Origin: Lachnospiraceae bacterium
GTDB taxonomy: Bacteria; Bacillota_A; Clostridia; Lachnospirales; Lachnospiraceae
NCBI GenBank assembly: GCA_024684065.1
Contig: JAIKXO010000039.1
Coordinates: forward strand, 60,866 to 124,865
DNA: 64,000 nt
Reading direction: 5' to 3'
Shown here: piece after piece, positions 38,111-47,260 of the stretch
How the letters are laid out: each line of letters begins with the position of its first letter
Position numbering within the stretch: position 1 is the stretch's first letter
The notes under the pieces: generated by a model
Told to the model about the DNA's origin: nothing
The model's database searches: none
What the model saw: the letters and a program-made list of their open reading frames with translations, nothing else
Translations under genes and position numbers: made by a program

Positions 38111-39085
38111 TCAATAGCCCCTTTCTTTGTCCACCACGTTTTTCATGGGCTTTCCTTCCGAATAGTTCAGAAGGTTATCGCAGAACAGTTTCACGTTCGT
38201 ATCCAGCGTATATTCCAAAGTCAGTCTTCCCGCGATATGCGGCGTAATAAGAAGATTCTTTACGGTCCAGAGCCTGCTGTCCCCGGGAAGCGGCTCGCAT
38301 CTGAACACATCAAGAGCCGCTCCGCCAAGTTTACCGTCATCAAGGCTGTCTGCCAAAGCATCTTCATCGATCGCAGATCCCCTGCCGACATTTACTATAT
38401 ATGCGCCTTCAGGAAGAAGAGCGATCCTTTCCCGCGAAAGGATATTTTCGGTTTCCGGAGTCCCCGGAAGGCTCATAACGAGGAGATCCGTTAACGGTAA
38501 TATATCCTCTAAACGCTCGATCGGCAGCATTTCGTCAAAGGCTTCATCCCTCCTTTTTCCGCTGCGGGACACCCCAACGAGCTTTGCAGGCTCAAATGCC
38601 TTTGCCCTTCTTGCAAAGCTGCATCCGATATCGCCTGTTCCAAGCACGGTGATGCGGCAGTCTTTTAAGGACTTCTGAGCGGCGGGATCCTCCCACCGTC
38701 CCTGTAAAGAAGCTTCGACCTGTTTGGTGAGCTTTCGCATCATCATCAGGGATACTGCAATGATATGTTCCGCAATGCTTACTCCATAAGCTCCGGAGGC
38801 GTTCGTGATGATCACGTCTTCGTTTGCAAACATTCCGGGCTTAAGCAGAAACTCTATTCCCGCGGAGGTAACGCTTATCCATTTAAGATCCGCATTTTTC
38901 CTTACCGTTTCGGCGTTAACAACTTCCATTCCGTAGCCATATACAACCTCGGCATCCCTATAGGCCTCAGGAATATCGTTTATCGAATCATTAAAGCATA
39001 CATCCGCATTGATAAGGGATGCCGTGCTTTTGATCATTTCAAGGTGTTTTGCTTTCAATGCGCCGGTATAAACCAAAATCTTCAT
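38111..39085 (-). CDS. D-2-hydroxyacid dehydrogenase, NAD(P)-dependent
   Basis: Interconverts a 2-keto acid and a D-2-hydroxy acid. 324 residues with the split catalytic domain and the Rossmann domain: nucleotide motif VLGTGDIGCSFARRA, catalytic Arg in LVMSLPGTPET/NVGRGSAIDEDAL region, and catalytic His in LLITPHIAG. The substrate is not clear; the family includes glyoxylate, hydroxypyruvate and phosphoglycerate enzymes. It converges on the MATE gene with only 19 bp between stops. AAGGAG lies 9 bases before the ATG. Confidence 0.93.
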   Translation of the reverse strand: MKILVYTGALKAKHLEMIKSTASLINADVCFNDSINDIPEAYRDAEVVYGYGMEVVNAETVRKNADLKWISVTSAGIEFLLKPGMFANEDVIITNASGAYGVSIAEHIIAVSLMMMRKLTKQVEASLQGRWEDPAAQKSLKDCRITVLGTGDIGCSFARRAKAFEPAKLVGVSRSGKRRDEAFDEMLPIERLEDILPLTDLLVMSLPGTPETENILSRERIALLPEGAYIVNVGRGSAIDEDALADSLDDGKLGGAALDVFRCEPLPGDSRLWTVKNLLITPHIAGRLTLEYTLDTNVKLFCDNLLNYSEGKPMKNVVDKERGY

Positions 39086-39431
39086 TTTCCGATCTTCTCC
39101 TTCTGTAAAGCGGGTTTTCCGTAATTATAATGATAACAAAGGCTGCGGCTTTATTCAAGAAGCCGCCTGACCTCTGTATGTCCATTGTACCAGACCGGTC
39201 AGGCTGTGACTACCTCAATGCATCAGTTTCCGGCAGTTAATCTTTGCTATAAAAATAACGTTAAACGGTACATATTCACAGGTCGATATGATATACTGTT
39301 TAATTAGCTAAAGTTTTACGGAAAAAAGCACTTTACAGTATGCATTTCCCATATACCCGCTGACTTTTATGTCTGCCTTAAGCAATGTCCCGGCAGACGA
39401 TCTGCGGCTTTTTCACAGTCAGGAGGAGATC
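39086..39431. other. Intergenic region before the lipoprotein gene
   Basis: 346 bp between divergent genes. Contains one small hairpin, GCGGCTT/AAGCCGC (39145-39166), and an AT-rich tract with TATACT (near 39292) that could be the -10 box of the lipoprotein promoter; I see no good -35. No open frame. Confidence 0.45.
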
Positions 39432-40559
39432 ATGATCAAAAGGAACTATCGGAACTTAATCATTATATTCACGCTTATTCTGACCACGGCACTGTCCCTT
39501 GCGGGCTGCGGGGATGAACCCGATCCGAATGAAGGGGTATACAAGGCGACCGTTGTGGAGTCAGACGGAATGACCCTCAATGCTTCCATGGTTTTTGATG
39601 AGTTTAACATAGAGCTTAAAACAGGCGGAAAAGGGACGACCGTAATAAACGGAAAGGATACATCCGTTAAATGGAAGCGCGACGGTAAAAACATAGAAAT
39701 GAATATCGACGGGGACACTATCACGGGAACGGTCGAAAACGGCGTGATGTATCTGCCGGATTTTGCCGGCGAAGAAGGCATGAACATCACTTTGGAATGC
39801 GAAGCACTGAAGGGTGCTGCATCGGACACGGCAGGTGATCCAGCTGCTCCGGATAATGCGGGAAAAGCTTCCGAAGCAGACGCCTCCGGGGATAAGGAAA
39901 GCACTGACAGCAAGGCTCCTTCCGACGAACAGGGTATTTTCGGAAGGTACGACGCTGTCGCTGCCATTGACAGCGAGGGAGAGGTATGGCTTGAAGAAGG
40001 CGAATACCTGGATATACACGAGGACGGCTCGGTTTCAATGTATGTGGCGGAGCAGTCGCTTGAATTCGATACGACTATAAAGGACAACAAATTTTATTTA
40101 GACGGTGATACCAAAGTCGGCGTCATCAACGACGACGGCTCGGTGCAGCTTGAGCTTAATGACGAGGTCTCCTATATCTTTGCAAGGAAGGGGATAGAAA
40201 AATGGGATGAATGGCGTAAATTGGTCGACTCCCATAACTCAGGCGGGGGAGAGCCCGACCCGCAGGAGCTGATCGGACATTATGACGCGGTTTATATCTT
40301 TGATGAAAACCAGGAGCAGAAGGAAACGTCCGGAGAATGGCTTGAGCTTGATCCTGACGGAAAAGCAACCCTTTATATGAACGGCGGATCCAAAGAGTTT
40401 ACCTATACGGTATATGGCGAGACCGAATTCTATCTGACGGATGAGGATAACAATGATATCCTTGGTTTCTATGGCGACGGATGGGTGCATCTCTCGATCG
40501 ACAACATGACGCTGTCCATGGCAAAGAAGGATGCCGTAAACACTGAAAATGCCGAATGA
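39432..40559 (+). CDS. Lipoprotein with repeated beta-rich domain
   Basis: 375 residues. The signal peptide ends in a lipobox, LSLAGC, so the mature protein should be anchored on the outer face of the membrane through that Cys. An acidic Ala/Asp/Ser linker (about 135-170) separates the first beta-rich domain from two tandem similar domains, beginning GIFGRYDAVAAIDSEGE and ELIGHYDAVYIFDENQE, each ending in a FYLxxE/D-type strand. I do not know the family; such domains are common in Lachnospiraceae lipoproteins. Start ATG 39432 follows AGGAGG by 5 bases. The foldback element copy 2 follows its stop. Confidence 0.87.
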   Translation: MIKRNYRNLIIIFTLILTTALSLAGCGDEPDPNEGVYKATVVESDGMTLNASMVFDEFNIELKTGGKGTTVINGKDTSVKWKRDGKNIEMNIDGDTITGTVENGVMYLPDFAGEEGMNITLECEALKGAASDTAGDPAAPDNAGKASEADASGDKESTDSKAPSDEQGIFGRYDAVAAIDSEGEVWLEEGEYLDIHEDGSVSMYVAEQSLEFDTTIKDNKFYLDGDTKVGVINDDGSVQLELNDEVSYIFARKGIEKWDEWRKLVDSHNSGGGEPDPQELIGHYDAVYIFDENQEQKETSGEWLELDPDGKATLYMNGGSKEFTYTVYGETEFYLTDEDNNDILGFYGDGWVHLSIDNMTLSMAKKDAVNTENAE

Positions 40560-40584
40560 GTCAAAAAGAAAGTCCCGCTGCGAT

Positions 40585-40911
40585 GCAATGCCATTTAAGC
40601 TTGAAAGCTGTTGATTGGATACTTCGAAGGATACCGATATTACCCCTCAGACGAAGCAACGTGACGAAGAGCTAGTCCACGAATTCCTAAGACGCATAAT
40701 GAAGGATTGCTATGCAATCCTTTTATGTGAGATTTTCAAGAAAATCTCACGCGACCCATCTTCGATGGGAATCGCTGGGAAGAGCCCTCGCGCCTAAGGA
40801 ATTCGGGACGGATCTCTCCGTCACTAAAAACGCTTCTTCATTGTCTGAGGGGCAATATGGTTCCTTCTCGTATCCAAAAACTATATAGTAGCTTAACTTA
40901 AATGACATTGC
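40585..40911. repeat. Foldback element copy 2 (structured repeat, possible ncRNA or MITE)
   Basis: Nearly identical in sequence and fold to copy 1 (32006-32351). It ends in terminal inverted repeats GCAATGCCATTTAA and TTAAATGACATTGC, missing or altered in copy 1. It lacks copy 1's extra hairpin, and GTGAC/GTCAC can close a stem here instead. It lies between the lipoprotein and the 63-aa gene, 46 bp before the latter's ATG, so it could end up in that leader. Confidence 0.85.
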
Positions 40912-40957
40912 GTTACGATGCAGGTTTTCTTCAGGTCCCGGTGAAAGGAGCAGCTTA

Positions 40958-41149
40958 ATGATCACTGACGGAGAAAAACGTATTTATGAATTTTACGACA
41001 ATCTTCCTTCCCTCGAAAAAATGAAAAAAAAGACCGAAACGGCAGAGAGAATCAGGAAGATGGCTGAAGACCCCGGCAATAAAGAGGATGAAGACATGAC
41101 AGAGGACGATTTTTCGCCCGATCTGCCTGAAGACGACCCAAAAAACTGA
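40958..41149 (+). CDS. Small acidic protein upstream of the RyR-domain gene
   Basis: 63 residues, highly charged, with an acidic C-terminal half (MTEDDFSPDLPEDDP). AAAGGAG stands eight bases before the ATG. No family is recognised. It lies 38 bp before the 619-aa membrane/RyR gene in the same direction and is probably co-transcribed with it, so it could be a partner or regulator; inference only. Confidence 0.68.
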   Translation: MITDGEKRIYEFYDNLPSLEKMKKKTETAERIRKMAEDPGNKEDEDMTEDDFSPDLPEDDPKN

Positions 41150-41187
41150 CCAATGTTATCATTCAGCGCTAAAGGAGGGAGACCGCC

Positions 41188-43047
41188 ATGAATGCAGAGA
41201 TTATTTGCTGGTATATATGCTTTGTCGCCGGACTTTTTCTTTTCATATACGGAATCCGGTATCTTTTCCGTAAAAAAGGCCTCTTAAAGGAGGATCTGGC
41301 CAGGGCGTCCTTATATGAGTTTTCGGCAAGCGTTATCATGTACTTCCCCGAGGAGCTTTATAACGATATCCCGCCCTCCTTTCCGTTTCTTCATGTCGTG
41401 GAAAGCTTCTTTACCGCGCTCCTCAGAACCTTTAACATCTATCTCGGAAACGGCTATGAAAGGGTGACCTGTGAAGGCCATCCGGTATTTTCAGGCTTTT
41501 ATGCCACGCTTATGACAATCGCGAACATTGTGCTTCTTCTGTTCGTAGTGGGATTTATAATCCAGTTTTTCGACGGCCCCGTACAGAAGATCCGGCTTCT
41601 TGCGAGACGGAAAAGGCATGCCTATCTTTTCCCCTGCTGCAACGAAAAGACCATTGCCATCGCGCAAAGCATTAACGATCCGGAAAAGAGCCTTATCTTT
41701 CTTTGTGATAAGAAGGAGCTTTCCGAAGAAAACAAAACGCAGATAGAGGAAATAAAAGGGATCTATCTCTGTGATACACCCTCACAGCTTCTCAGAAGAC
41801 TGCCCGATCCGATCGTAAAGCTTGAGATCTTTCTGTTCGGAGACAGTGAAGAGGATAACTTAAGCCTCCTTAAGGATATCTGTTCTGAGAAGGAGAAGTT
41901 CTCAAAAATACAGACCCGGATCTATGTCGAGCTCTCGGATACCCCCTGGAGCCTTTATGATGATTTCCTTAAGGAGCAGAATTCAGAAAGCGAAAAGCTT
42001 ATCGTCAATTTCATACGTACCGAGGAGAATTTCGCTTACAATAATCTTCTTAAGCATTCAATATTCGCAGGAGCAAAGAAAACAGACCCAAAGAAAAGAG
42101 TTGGGAAAAAGCCGTCCGGCTCATACCGGGAAATCGGCTTCCTGCTTGTCGGAATGAATGAAAGAAATCTGGAAATGTTTAAGGCCGTGCTGCATCTTTC
42201 CCAGATGCCCGGATACAGGTTAAATGTTCTGGTGGTTGAGGACGGTCCCTGGTATGACGGCTGGAATGAGCTGGAACAAAAGATTCCGGAGATCCATGAA
42301 TGCGAAAAAGAGGGCAACGCCCTCTATAAGATAAATTATTTTGACCATACGGATTTTGCTTCCGGCCAGCTCGAGGAATATGTTGACGGTTATCTGCCCG
42401 ACTTTAATTTTGCCTTTGTCAATGCAGGGGACGATCTGCTCAATTTAAGGCTTGCCCTGCGCCTTCAGGCTTACTGTGTCCGCTCCCTGAGAAAGGAGCT
42501 TCCCCATATCGAGGTCAATCTCTTAAACCAGAAAATATGCGAGCACTGGAGCAGCTCTCTGACTGCGGATCTTACCATGGTCGGGGATATTTCCAAAACC
42601 TATGATTATCAGTTTATCACGATGTCTGATATCGAAAAGGGAACCGTAGCCATCCATAAAGTCCGTTATCCCGGCGGTGATCCCTCCTGGGTCTCTTACT
42701 GCAACAACGAATACAACCGCCATTCAGTCTATGCGAGGACCTTAAGCTTTAAGTACAAGGTACAGCTGATAGATAAATATTATAACGGTGATTACAGCAT
42801 AACCTCCGAAAGCAGGCTGTGGAAGATTTATGAGCATATGCGCTGGAATGTCTATACGAGGACTCTCGGTTACCGGAAGGCGGACAGCGCCCTTTTGGAC
42901 AGCAACGGGAAGCTTGATAAAACGATAAGAGGTATCGCGAAGGTACATAACGACCTCGTTGATTTTGATGAGCTTTCCAAAGAAGAACAGGATAAGGATG
43001 CTCTCAAACTCACGCCCGAGATCGTTGAGATACTGAAATCCATATAG
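41188..43047 (+). CDS. Membrane protein with Rossmann-like regions and a RyR domain
   Basis: 619 residues. Two membrane segments (about 6-28 and 105-130) are followed by two TrkA/RCK-like nucleotide-binding-like regions (YLFPCCNEKTIAIAQSIN near 150; EIGFLLVGMNERNLEMF near 315). A C-terminal RyR-type domain (about 540-605) shows HMRWNVYTRTLGY and AKVHNDLVDFDELSKEEQDKD. RyR domains in bacteria occur in proteins proposed to sense nucleotides or act in biological conflict; I know no function for this exact architecture. It suggests a ligand-gated membrane protein. GGAGG lies before the ATG. Confidence 0.85.
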   Translation: MNAEIICWYICFVAGLFLFIYGIRYLFRKKGLLKEDLARASLYEFSASVIMYFPEELYNDIPPSFPFLHVVESFFTALLRTFNIYLGNGYERVTCEGHPVFSGFYATLMTIANIVLLLFVVGFIIQFFDGPVQKIRLLARRKRHAYLFPCCNEKTIAIAQSINDPEKSLIFLCDKKELSEENKTQIEEIKGIYLCDTPSQLLRRLPDPIVKLEIFLFGDSEEDNLSLLKDICSEKEKFSKIQTRIYVELSDTPWSLYDDFLKEQNSESEKLIVNFIRTEENFAYNNLLKHSIFAGAKKTDPKKRVGKKPSGSYREIGFLLVGMNERNLEMFKAVLHLSQMPGYRLNVLVVEDGPWYDGWNELEQKIPEIHECEKEGNALYKINYFDHTDFASGQLEEYVDGYLPDFNFAFVNAGDDLLNLRLALRLQAYCVRSLRKELPHIEVNLLNQKICEHWSSSLTADLTMVGDISKTYDYQFITMSDIEKGTVAIHKVRYPGGDPSWVSYCNNEYNRHSVYARTLSFKYKVQLIDKYYNGDYSITSESRLWKIYEHMRWNVYTRTLGYRKADSALLDSNGKLDKTIRGIAKVHNDLVDFDELSKEEQDKDALKLTPEIVEILKSI

Positions 43048-43121
43048 GCAAAAACAGGAACCGGCAGCTCCGCTTTTGAAATAAGGGAAACATTTTATCA
43101 AAACCGTATCCGGGCCGAAAC

Positions 43122-43160
43122 ATATAAGGGAAAACAGATCCGGTCAGTTTTCCCTTATAT
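43122..43160. terminator. Terminator hairpin overlapping the LysR gene end
   Basis: 14-bp arms ATATAAGGGAAAAC/GTTTTCCCTTATAT with an 11-base loop. It lies between two convergent genes and includes the LysR stop codon, so it can serve both. Confidence 0.7.
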
Positions 43161-44049
43161 TTATTTCTGAATAAAGAGAGCGGACATATTCGATAAATTT
43201 CATGGTCAGATTTCCGAGAGGCTTCTCCTTCTCCCAGGCAAGGAGATATTTAGCAGGCAAAAGAGGGCGCAGCTCTTTAACCCTGACATTTACCGTATTG
43301 CTCAGGTCCCTGCCCACCGATGCCGGGAAAATCGCGATCCCTATCCCGTGAGCCGCAAGCTCCACGGCATTGGAAGAATGGGCTATCATGACCCGGTAAA
43401 CAGGCTCTCCCCCGTTTTTGCCAAAGTACTCATCTATCTCGCCCCTTCTTGAGCGTCTCGAGGGAATGATCAGGTCATGGCCCGAAAGCTCCGACGGTGA
43501 TATGGTTTTCCGGCGGCTTTCGGCAAGGGGATGATCCCCCGGAATTATGGCTACCCAGGGCTCCTGCTTTACGGCAAAACCGTCAAGTATCTCTCTGTTG
43601 AAGGGCTCCATGGTGATGGCCAGGTCAATAAGCCCTTCCCTGAGCCTGTCTGTCAGATCATCGGCATTCCCGTTCCAAAGCTCATAAGTCACTCTCGGAT
43701 AAAGCTTCTTAAAGCCTTCGAGCCAGCCGGCGGCAAGAAAAGGCCCCGCACCTTCGACAAGCCCCAGATAGAGAGTCCCGCTGATACCGTTCTCCATCTC
43801 GGTGATCTCTTCCTTTGTCATTTCGGCAAGCGCAAGGAGCTGGGTCCCCCTCCGTTTCAGGGCCATCCCCTCCGCGGTCAGCGTGATCTTGCGCTTCCCC
43901 CTGAGCATAAGAGTACATTGAAGCTCTTCCTCCAGGTCCATAATGGCGCGGGATAACGGCGGCTGGGAAATATGAAGCTTTTCAGCAGCCCTTGTGATAT
44001 TCATTTCCTCCGCAACGGTCAGAAAATATCTGATCTCTCTTAAATCCAT
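43144..44049 (-). CDS. LysR-family transcriptional regulator
   Basis: 301 residues: N-terminal winged helix-turn-helix (MDLREIRYFLTVAEEMNITRAAEKL start region and HISQPPLSRAIMDLEEEL) and a periplasmic-binding-like effector domain (LYLGLVEGAGPFLAAGW, GLIDLAITMEP). It is divergent from the AEC transporter gene across 283 bp, the usual layout for a LysR regulator and its target. The effector is unknown. The start codon at 44049 opens directly into the conserved DNA-binding helix. Confidence 0.94.
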   Translation of the reverse strand: MDLREIRYFLTVAEEMNITRAAEKLHISQPPLSRAIMDLEEELQCTLMLRGKRKITLTAEGMALKRRGTQLLALAEMTKEEITEMENGISGTLYLGLVEGAGPFLAAGWLEGFKKLYPRVTYELWNGNADDLTDRLREGLIDLAITMEPFNREILDGFAVKQEPWVAIIPGDHPLAESRRKTISPSELSGHDLIIPSRRSRRGEIDEYFGKNGGEPVYRVMIAHSSNAVELAAHGIGIAIFPASVGRDLSNTVNVRVKELRPLLPAKYLLAWEKEKPLGNLTMKFIEYVRSLYSEINIREN

Positions 44050-44332
44050 TCCGATATTACCTGTTTTCCTTTCCCGTCTGTATATATACGGTCATTTACC
44101 CGAAAATACTGATCCCTTAAGCCCAGTCTTTTTTGCAGATCCACATTCCTGCATGCTTTATTTACAGCGGAACAAATACTGTAGTATAATCATTTCCGTC
44201 AGGTGATATTAACCGGATGATCCGGTTAACCGGCTTCAGACCATTAATGTGAGGGTCAAAAGCGATATCAGGCGAGGTTCCGTGCTTCGCACTTCCACCA
44301 CGCTCCCCAATATTCAGAAAGAGAGGCATCCC

Positions 44333-45307
44333 ATGAACAGAGCGACAGACGTGCTTCAGACAATCCTTCCCGTAGCAGTCATGCTGGTGATCGGCATGCT
44401 GTGCCGGAGTAAGAAGCTTTTATCCCGCGAGGGCATCAACAGCCTGAAGAGTATTGTCGTAAACATCACGCTGCCGGCTGTTTTACTGAACGCCTTTGCA
44501 TCGACTGAATATACCCTTATGGATATCGTGATCCCCTTGGCTATGTTCGGTGTCTGCGTAGCTGCCTGGGCTCTGGGAAAAGCCTCGATGAAGATATTTA
44601 GGCTGAATTCCCGTTTTGTCCCCTTTCTGACCACCGGCTTTGAAGCGGGAATGCTTGGATACGCGCTGTTTACAATGCTGTACGGAAGCGAGAGGACCGC
44701 GGAATTTGCAAGGATCGATCTCGGACAGGTGCTGTTTGTCTTTACGCTGTATAAGATCCTTCTCAGCATAAGCGATCCCGGACAGCCGGGAAAATCTGAT
44801 GCACCCGGAGGCGCCGAAAAGAACGGCACGGATCTGAAAAGCCTTCTTAAGGAAATGGTCGCTTCTCCGATCATCATCGCCATCGCCGCAGGCGTACTGA
44901 TCGGTGCCACAGGCCTCTACCAGGCCCTGATCCCTTCCGGCATAAGCGGGATACTTGACGCCTGCACGGGCTTTGTCGCGGCTCCCACCAGTGCCATCAT
45001 CCTTCTGACCATAGGCTATGACCTGGTTCTCGGAGACATCCCATGGCTGTCCGCCGGAAAGGTAGTGCTTTTAAGGTTCGGCATCATGCAGCTTCTCCGT
45101 ATGGCACTCCTTCTCCTGCTTAAGGTGATCTGGCCGGAGTCGCCTCTGACCGCCGCGATCAATGTCATGTTCATCCTGCCTCCGCCGTTTGTTCTGCCTG
45201 TATTTGCAGATGATGAAGATCAGCGCGTCTATGTTTCTTCAGCGCTCTCCCTGTCCACGCTGGCATCGATCCTCTGCTTTGCCGTGCTTGCGATCCTCGC
45301 GACATAA
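44333..45307 (+). CDS. AEC-family (auxin efflux carrier-type) transporter
   Basis: 324 residues, about ten membrane segments in two halves, of the AEC/Mem_trans family, which moves organic acids such as malate or malonate in bacteria. Start ATG 44333 has AGAGAGG six bases upstream; a longer frame begins with 28 non-family residues. The LysR gene opposite is its likely regulator. Its last 79 bp overlap the end of the convergent flavoprotein gene. Confidence 0.9.
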   Translation: MNRATDVLQTILPVAVMLVIGMLCRSKKLLSREGINSLKSIVVNITLPAVLLNAFASTEYTLMDIVIPLAMFGVCVAAWALGKASMKIFRLNSRFVPFLTTGFEAGMLGYALFTMLYGSERTAEFARIDLGQVLFVFTLYKILLSISDPGQPGKSDAPGGAEKNGTDLKSLLKEMVASPIIIAIAAGVLIGATGLYQALIPSGISGILDACTGFVAAPTSAIILLTIGYDLVLGDIPWLSAGKVVLLRFGIMQLLRMALLLLLKVIWPESPLTAAINVMFILPPPFVLPVFADDEDQRVYVSSALSLSTLASILCFAVLAILAT

Positions 45308-46644
45308 ACGCCGCTTGCGGACGCATGGGACAGAGAATGGGTGACTCCGCTCCCGTCGCCTATCACATAAAGACCGGGATATCTGGTCTCGAGCCGGTCA
45401 TTTATCTCTACCTCCATATTGTAGAATTTAACCTCCACGCCATACAGAAGGGTATCGTCATTGGCCGTACCCGGCGCGATCCTGTCTAAAGCATATATCA
45501 TTTCAATAATGCTGTCTAAGATCCGCTTTGGAAGAACAAGGCTCAAATCCCCCGGCTCCGCCTGAAGAGTCGGAATCACAAAGCTCTCGTTGATCCGCTT
45601 GTGTGTACTTCTTCTGCCTCTTATCAGATCCCCGAATCGCTGGATGATCACGCCTCCTCCGAGCATATTGGAGAGTCTCGCTATGGATTCGCCGTATCCG
45701 TTGCTGTCACTGAAGGGCTCCGTAAAGTGTTTGGCAACCAACAATGCAAAATTCGTATTACGGGTGCGTTTTTCGGGATCCTCATAGCTGTGACCGTTCA
45801 CCGTTATGATACCGTTGGTGTTCTCGTTTACCACGCTTCCGTACGGATTCATACAGAAGGTACGGACCTTATCCTCAAATTTCTCGGTACGGTATACGAT
45901 CTTGCTCTCATAAAGCTCATCCGTCAGATGCGAAAAGATCGGAGCCGGCAGCTCCACCCTTACGCCAATATCCACCCGGTTCGATTTTGTCGGGATATTA
46001 AGGCTCTCACAGGTCTTTTCCATCCACTTGCTGCCGCTTCGTCCCACGGAAATAATGCACTGGTCGCAGATATATTCCTGCTCCTCAGTGAACACATGAT
46101 ATCCGTTCTCTTCCACCTTCAGATATTTCACCGGTGTCAGAAAATGAAAATCCATTTTTCCGGAAAGCTCCCTGTACATATTCTCAAGGACAATGTAATT
46201 TATGTCCGTGCCCAGATGCCTGACGGAAGCATCTAAAAGCTGCAGCTTATTCTGCATGCAGGTCTTCTTTAAACCCGTATTGGCAGTGGAATAGAGCCTT
46301 GTTCCCTCCGCACCGTGGGCAAGGTTTATCTCATCCACATATTCCATCAGGTTTAACGCCTCCTGCTTTCCTATATGCTCATACAGGGTGCCCCCGAAAT
46401 CATTTGTGATATTGTATTTTCCGTCGGAAAAAGCACCTGCTCCGCCAAAACCGCTCATGATGGAACAGGTTTTACAGTTTATACATTTGACAATTTTTTT
46501 GCCGTCAATGGGACAATGGCGGTTTTCAAGCGTATTGCCGGATTCAAACACCGCAAGCTTAAGCTCCGGCCTGATCTTTATAAGCTCATAGGCAGCAAAT
46601 ATCCCGCCCGGACCTGCTCCTATAATTATCACGTCATATCTCAT
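45229..46644 (-). CDS. FAD-dependent oxidoreductase (NAD(P)/FAD-binding flavoprotein)
   Basis: 471 residues. FAD-binding GAGPGG at residues 9-14, a CINCKTC cysteine cluster near 54-60, GFGGAGAFSDGKYN, and a C-terminal GDGSGVTHSLSHASASG block that closes the FAD site. It matches the flavoprotein family commonly annotated as NAD(P)/FAD-dependent oxidoreductase in Clostridia; substrate unknown. GGAGG lies 9 bases before the ATG. Its 3' 79 bp overlap the end of the convergent AEC transporter gene. Confidence 0.92.
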   Translation of the reverse strand: MRYDVIIIGAGPGGIFAAYELIKIRPELKLAVFESGNTLENRHCPIDGKKIVKCINCKTCSIMSGFGGAGAFSDGKYNITNDFGGTLYEHIGKQEALNLMEYVDEINLAHGAEGTRLYSTANTGLKKTCMQNKLQLLDASVRHLGTDINYIVLENMYRELSGKMDFHFLTPVKYLKVEENGYHVFTEEQEYICDQCIISVGRSGSKWMEKTCESLNIPTKSNRVDIGVRVELPAPIFSHLTDELYESKIVYRTEKFEDKVRTFCMNPYGSVVNENTNGIITVNGHSYEDPEKRTRNTNFALLVAKHFTEPFSDSNGYGESIARLSNMLGGGVIIQRFGDLIRGRRSTHKRINESFVIPTLQAEPGDLSLVLPKRILDSIIEMIYALDRIAPGTANDDTLLYGVEVKFYNMEVEINDRLETRYPGLYVIGDGSGVTHSLSHASASGVYVARIASTAKQRIDASVDRESAEET

Positions 46645-47022
46645 TTATTTTTACCTCCGAATGGAAAAGGGAGTTGCCTCCGTGAAAACATGCTGCTTCT
46701 GTCACCGAATCACCGGACATCCTTATTTTAATGGAAAACCGGTCAGGTTCCTGATTACAGAATACTTCGCTGCACCTGATTTTTCAATCTTATATTTACG
46801 AATTTATGATATCAGGGTCGAAAGCCTGAACCCACGCCTGATATCACTTTTGATCCTCACATCATCTTACAGTAAGCGTAAAATAAGTATGATTCTGCCG
46901 TTTACCGCGCACAGGCCATACGCAGGGCTTTAAAGTTGTCCGGATCCTGTTCCGTCATATTATATGTGGAATAATACCGTTTAATATATTATAATCGAAA
47001 AAGAGAGAAAGTGCGAACAGCA

Positions 47023-47097
47023 CGTCTGCGGAGAGCGAAGCGGATGTTTTCATATTTACGGCAGTCCTTCTGTTCTGCCGTAAACGGCTTGCAGACG
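47023..47097 (+). ncRNA. Candidate structured RNA upstream of the reverse transcriptase
   Basis: Outer stem CGTCTGC/GCAGACG encloses a 10-bp stem TTTACGGCAG/CTGCCGTAAA. It lies downstream of the TTGTCC/TATTAT promoter candidate and 164 bp before the reverse transcriptase ATG. It does not look like a known retron msr-msd. That it is transcribed as an RNA is inference. Confidence 0.35.
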
Positions 47098-47156
47098 CCC
47101 TATATCCGTTCAGTTCAGTCAACCATTACATGGTTTTCAAACCATTTCTCTCGAGT

Positions 47157-47219
47157 CAGGGGGATGGTTCTTTTTGGCTCATGAAAAGGCCCGGTGAGTC
47201 AAGAAGAACCGTCCCCCTG
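47157..47219. repeat. Long palindrome with GGGGATGGTT/AACCGTCCCC arms (REP-like)
   Basis: Arms CAGGGGGATGGTTCTT and AAGAACCGTCCCCCTG, with GGCTCA/TGAGTC pairing further in. The right arm (GAGTCAA, AAGAA, GTCCC, CTGCG in order) resembles the sequence just before foldback copy 2 (near 40558-40582) and the palindrome at 31965. REP-type elements of this kind are common in Clostridia. Confidence 0.65.
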
Positions 47220-47260
47220 CGTTTTCGTAATTTCACGGGGCTTAACAATAACGTCATCCT

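Larger units (their letters stand above)
46645..47260. other. Intergenic region before the reverse transcriptase gene
   Basis: 616 bp without a convincing gene. It holds a possible promoter (TTGTCC 46936-46941, 16-bp spacer, TATTAT 46958-46963), a nested hairpin structure (47023-47097) and a long palindrome (47157-47219) ending 41 bp before the reverse transcriptase ATG. The arrangement could carry a non-coding RNA used by the reverse transcriptase. Confidence 0.55.
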
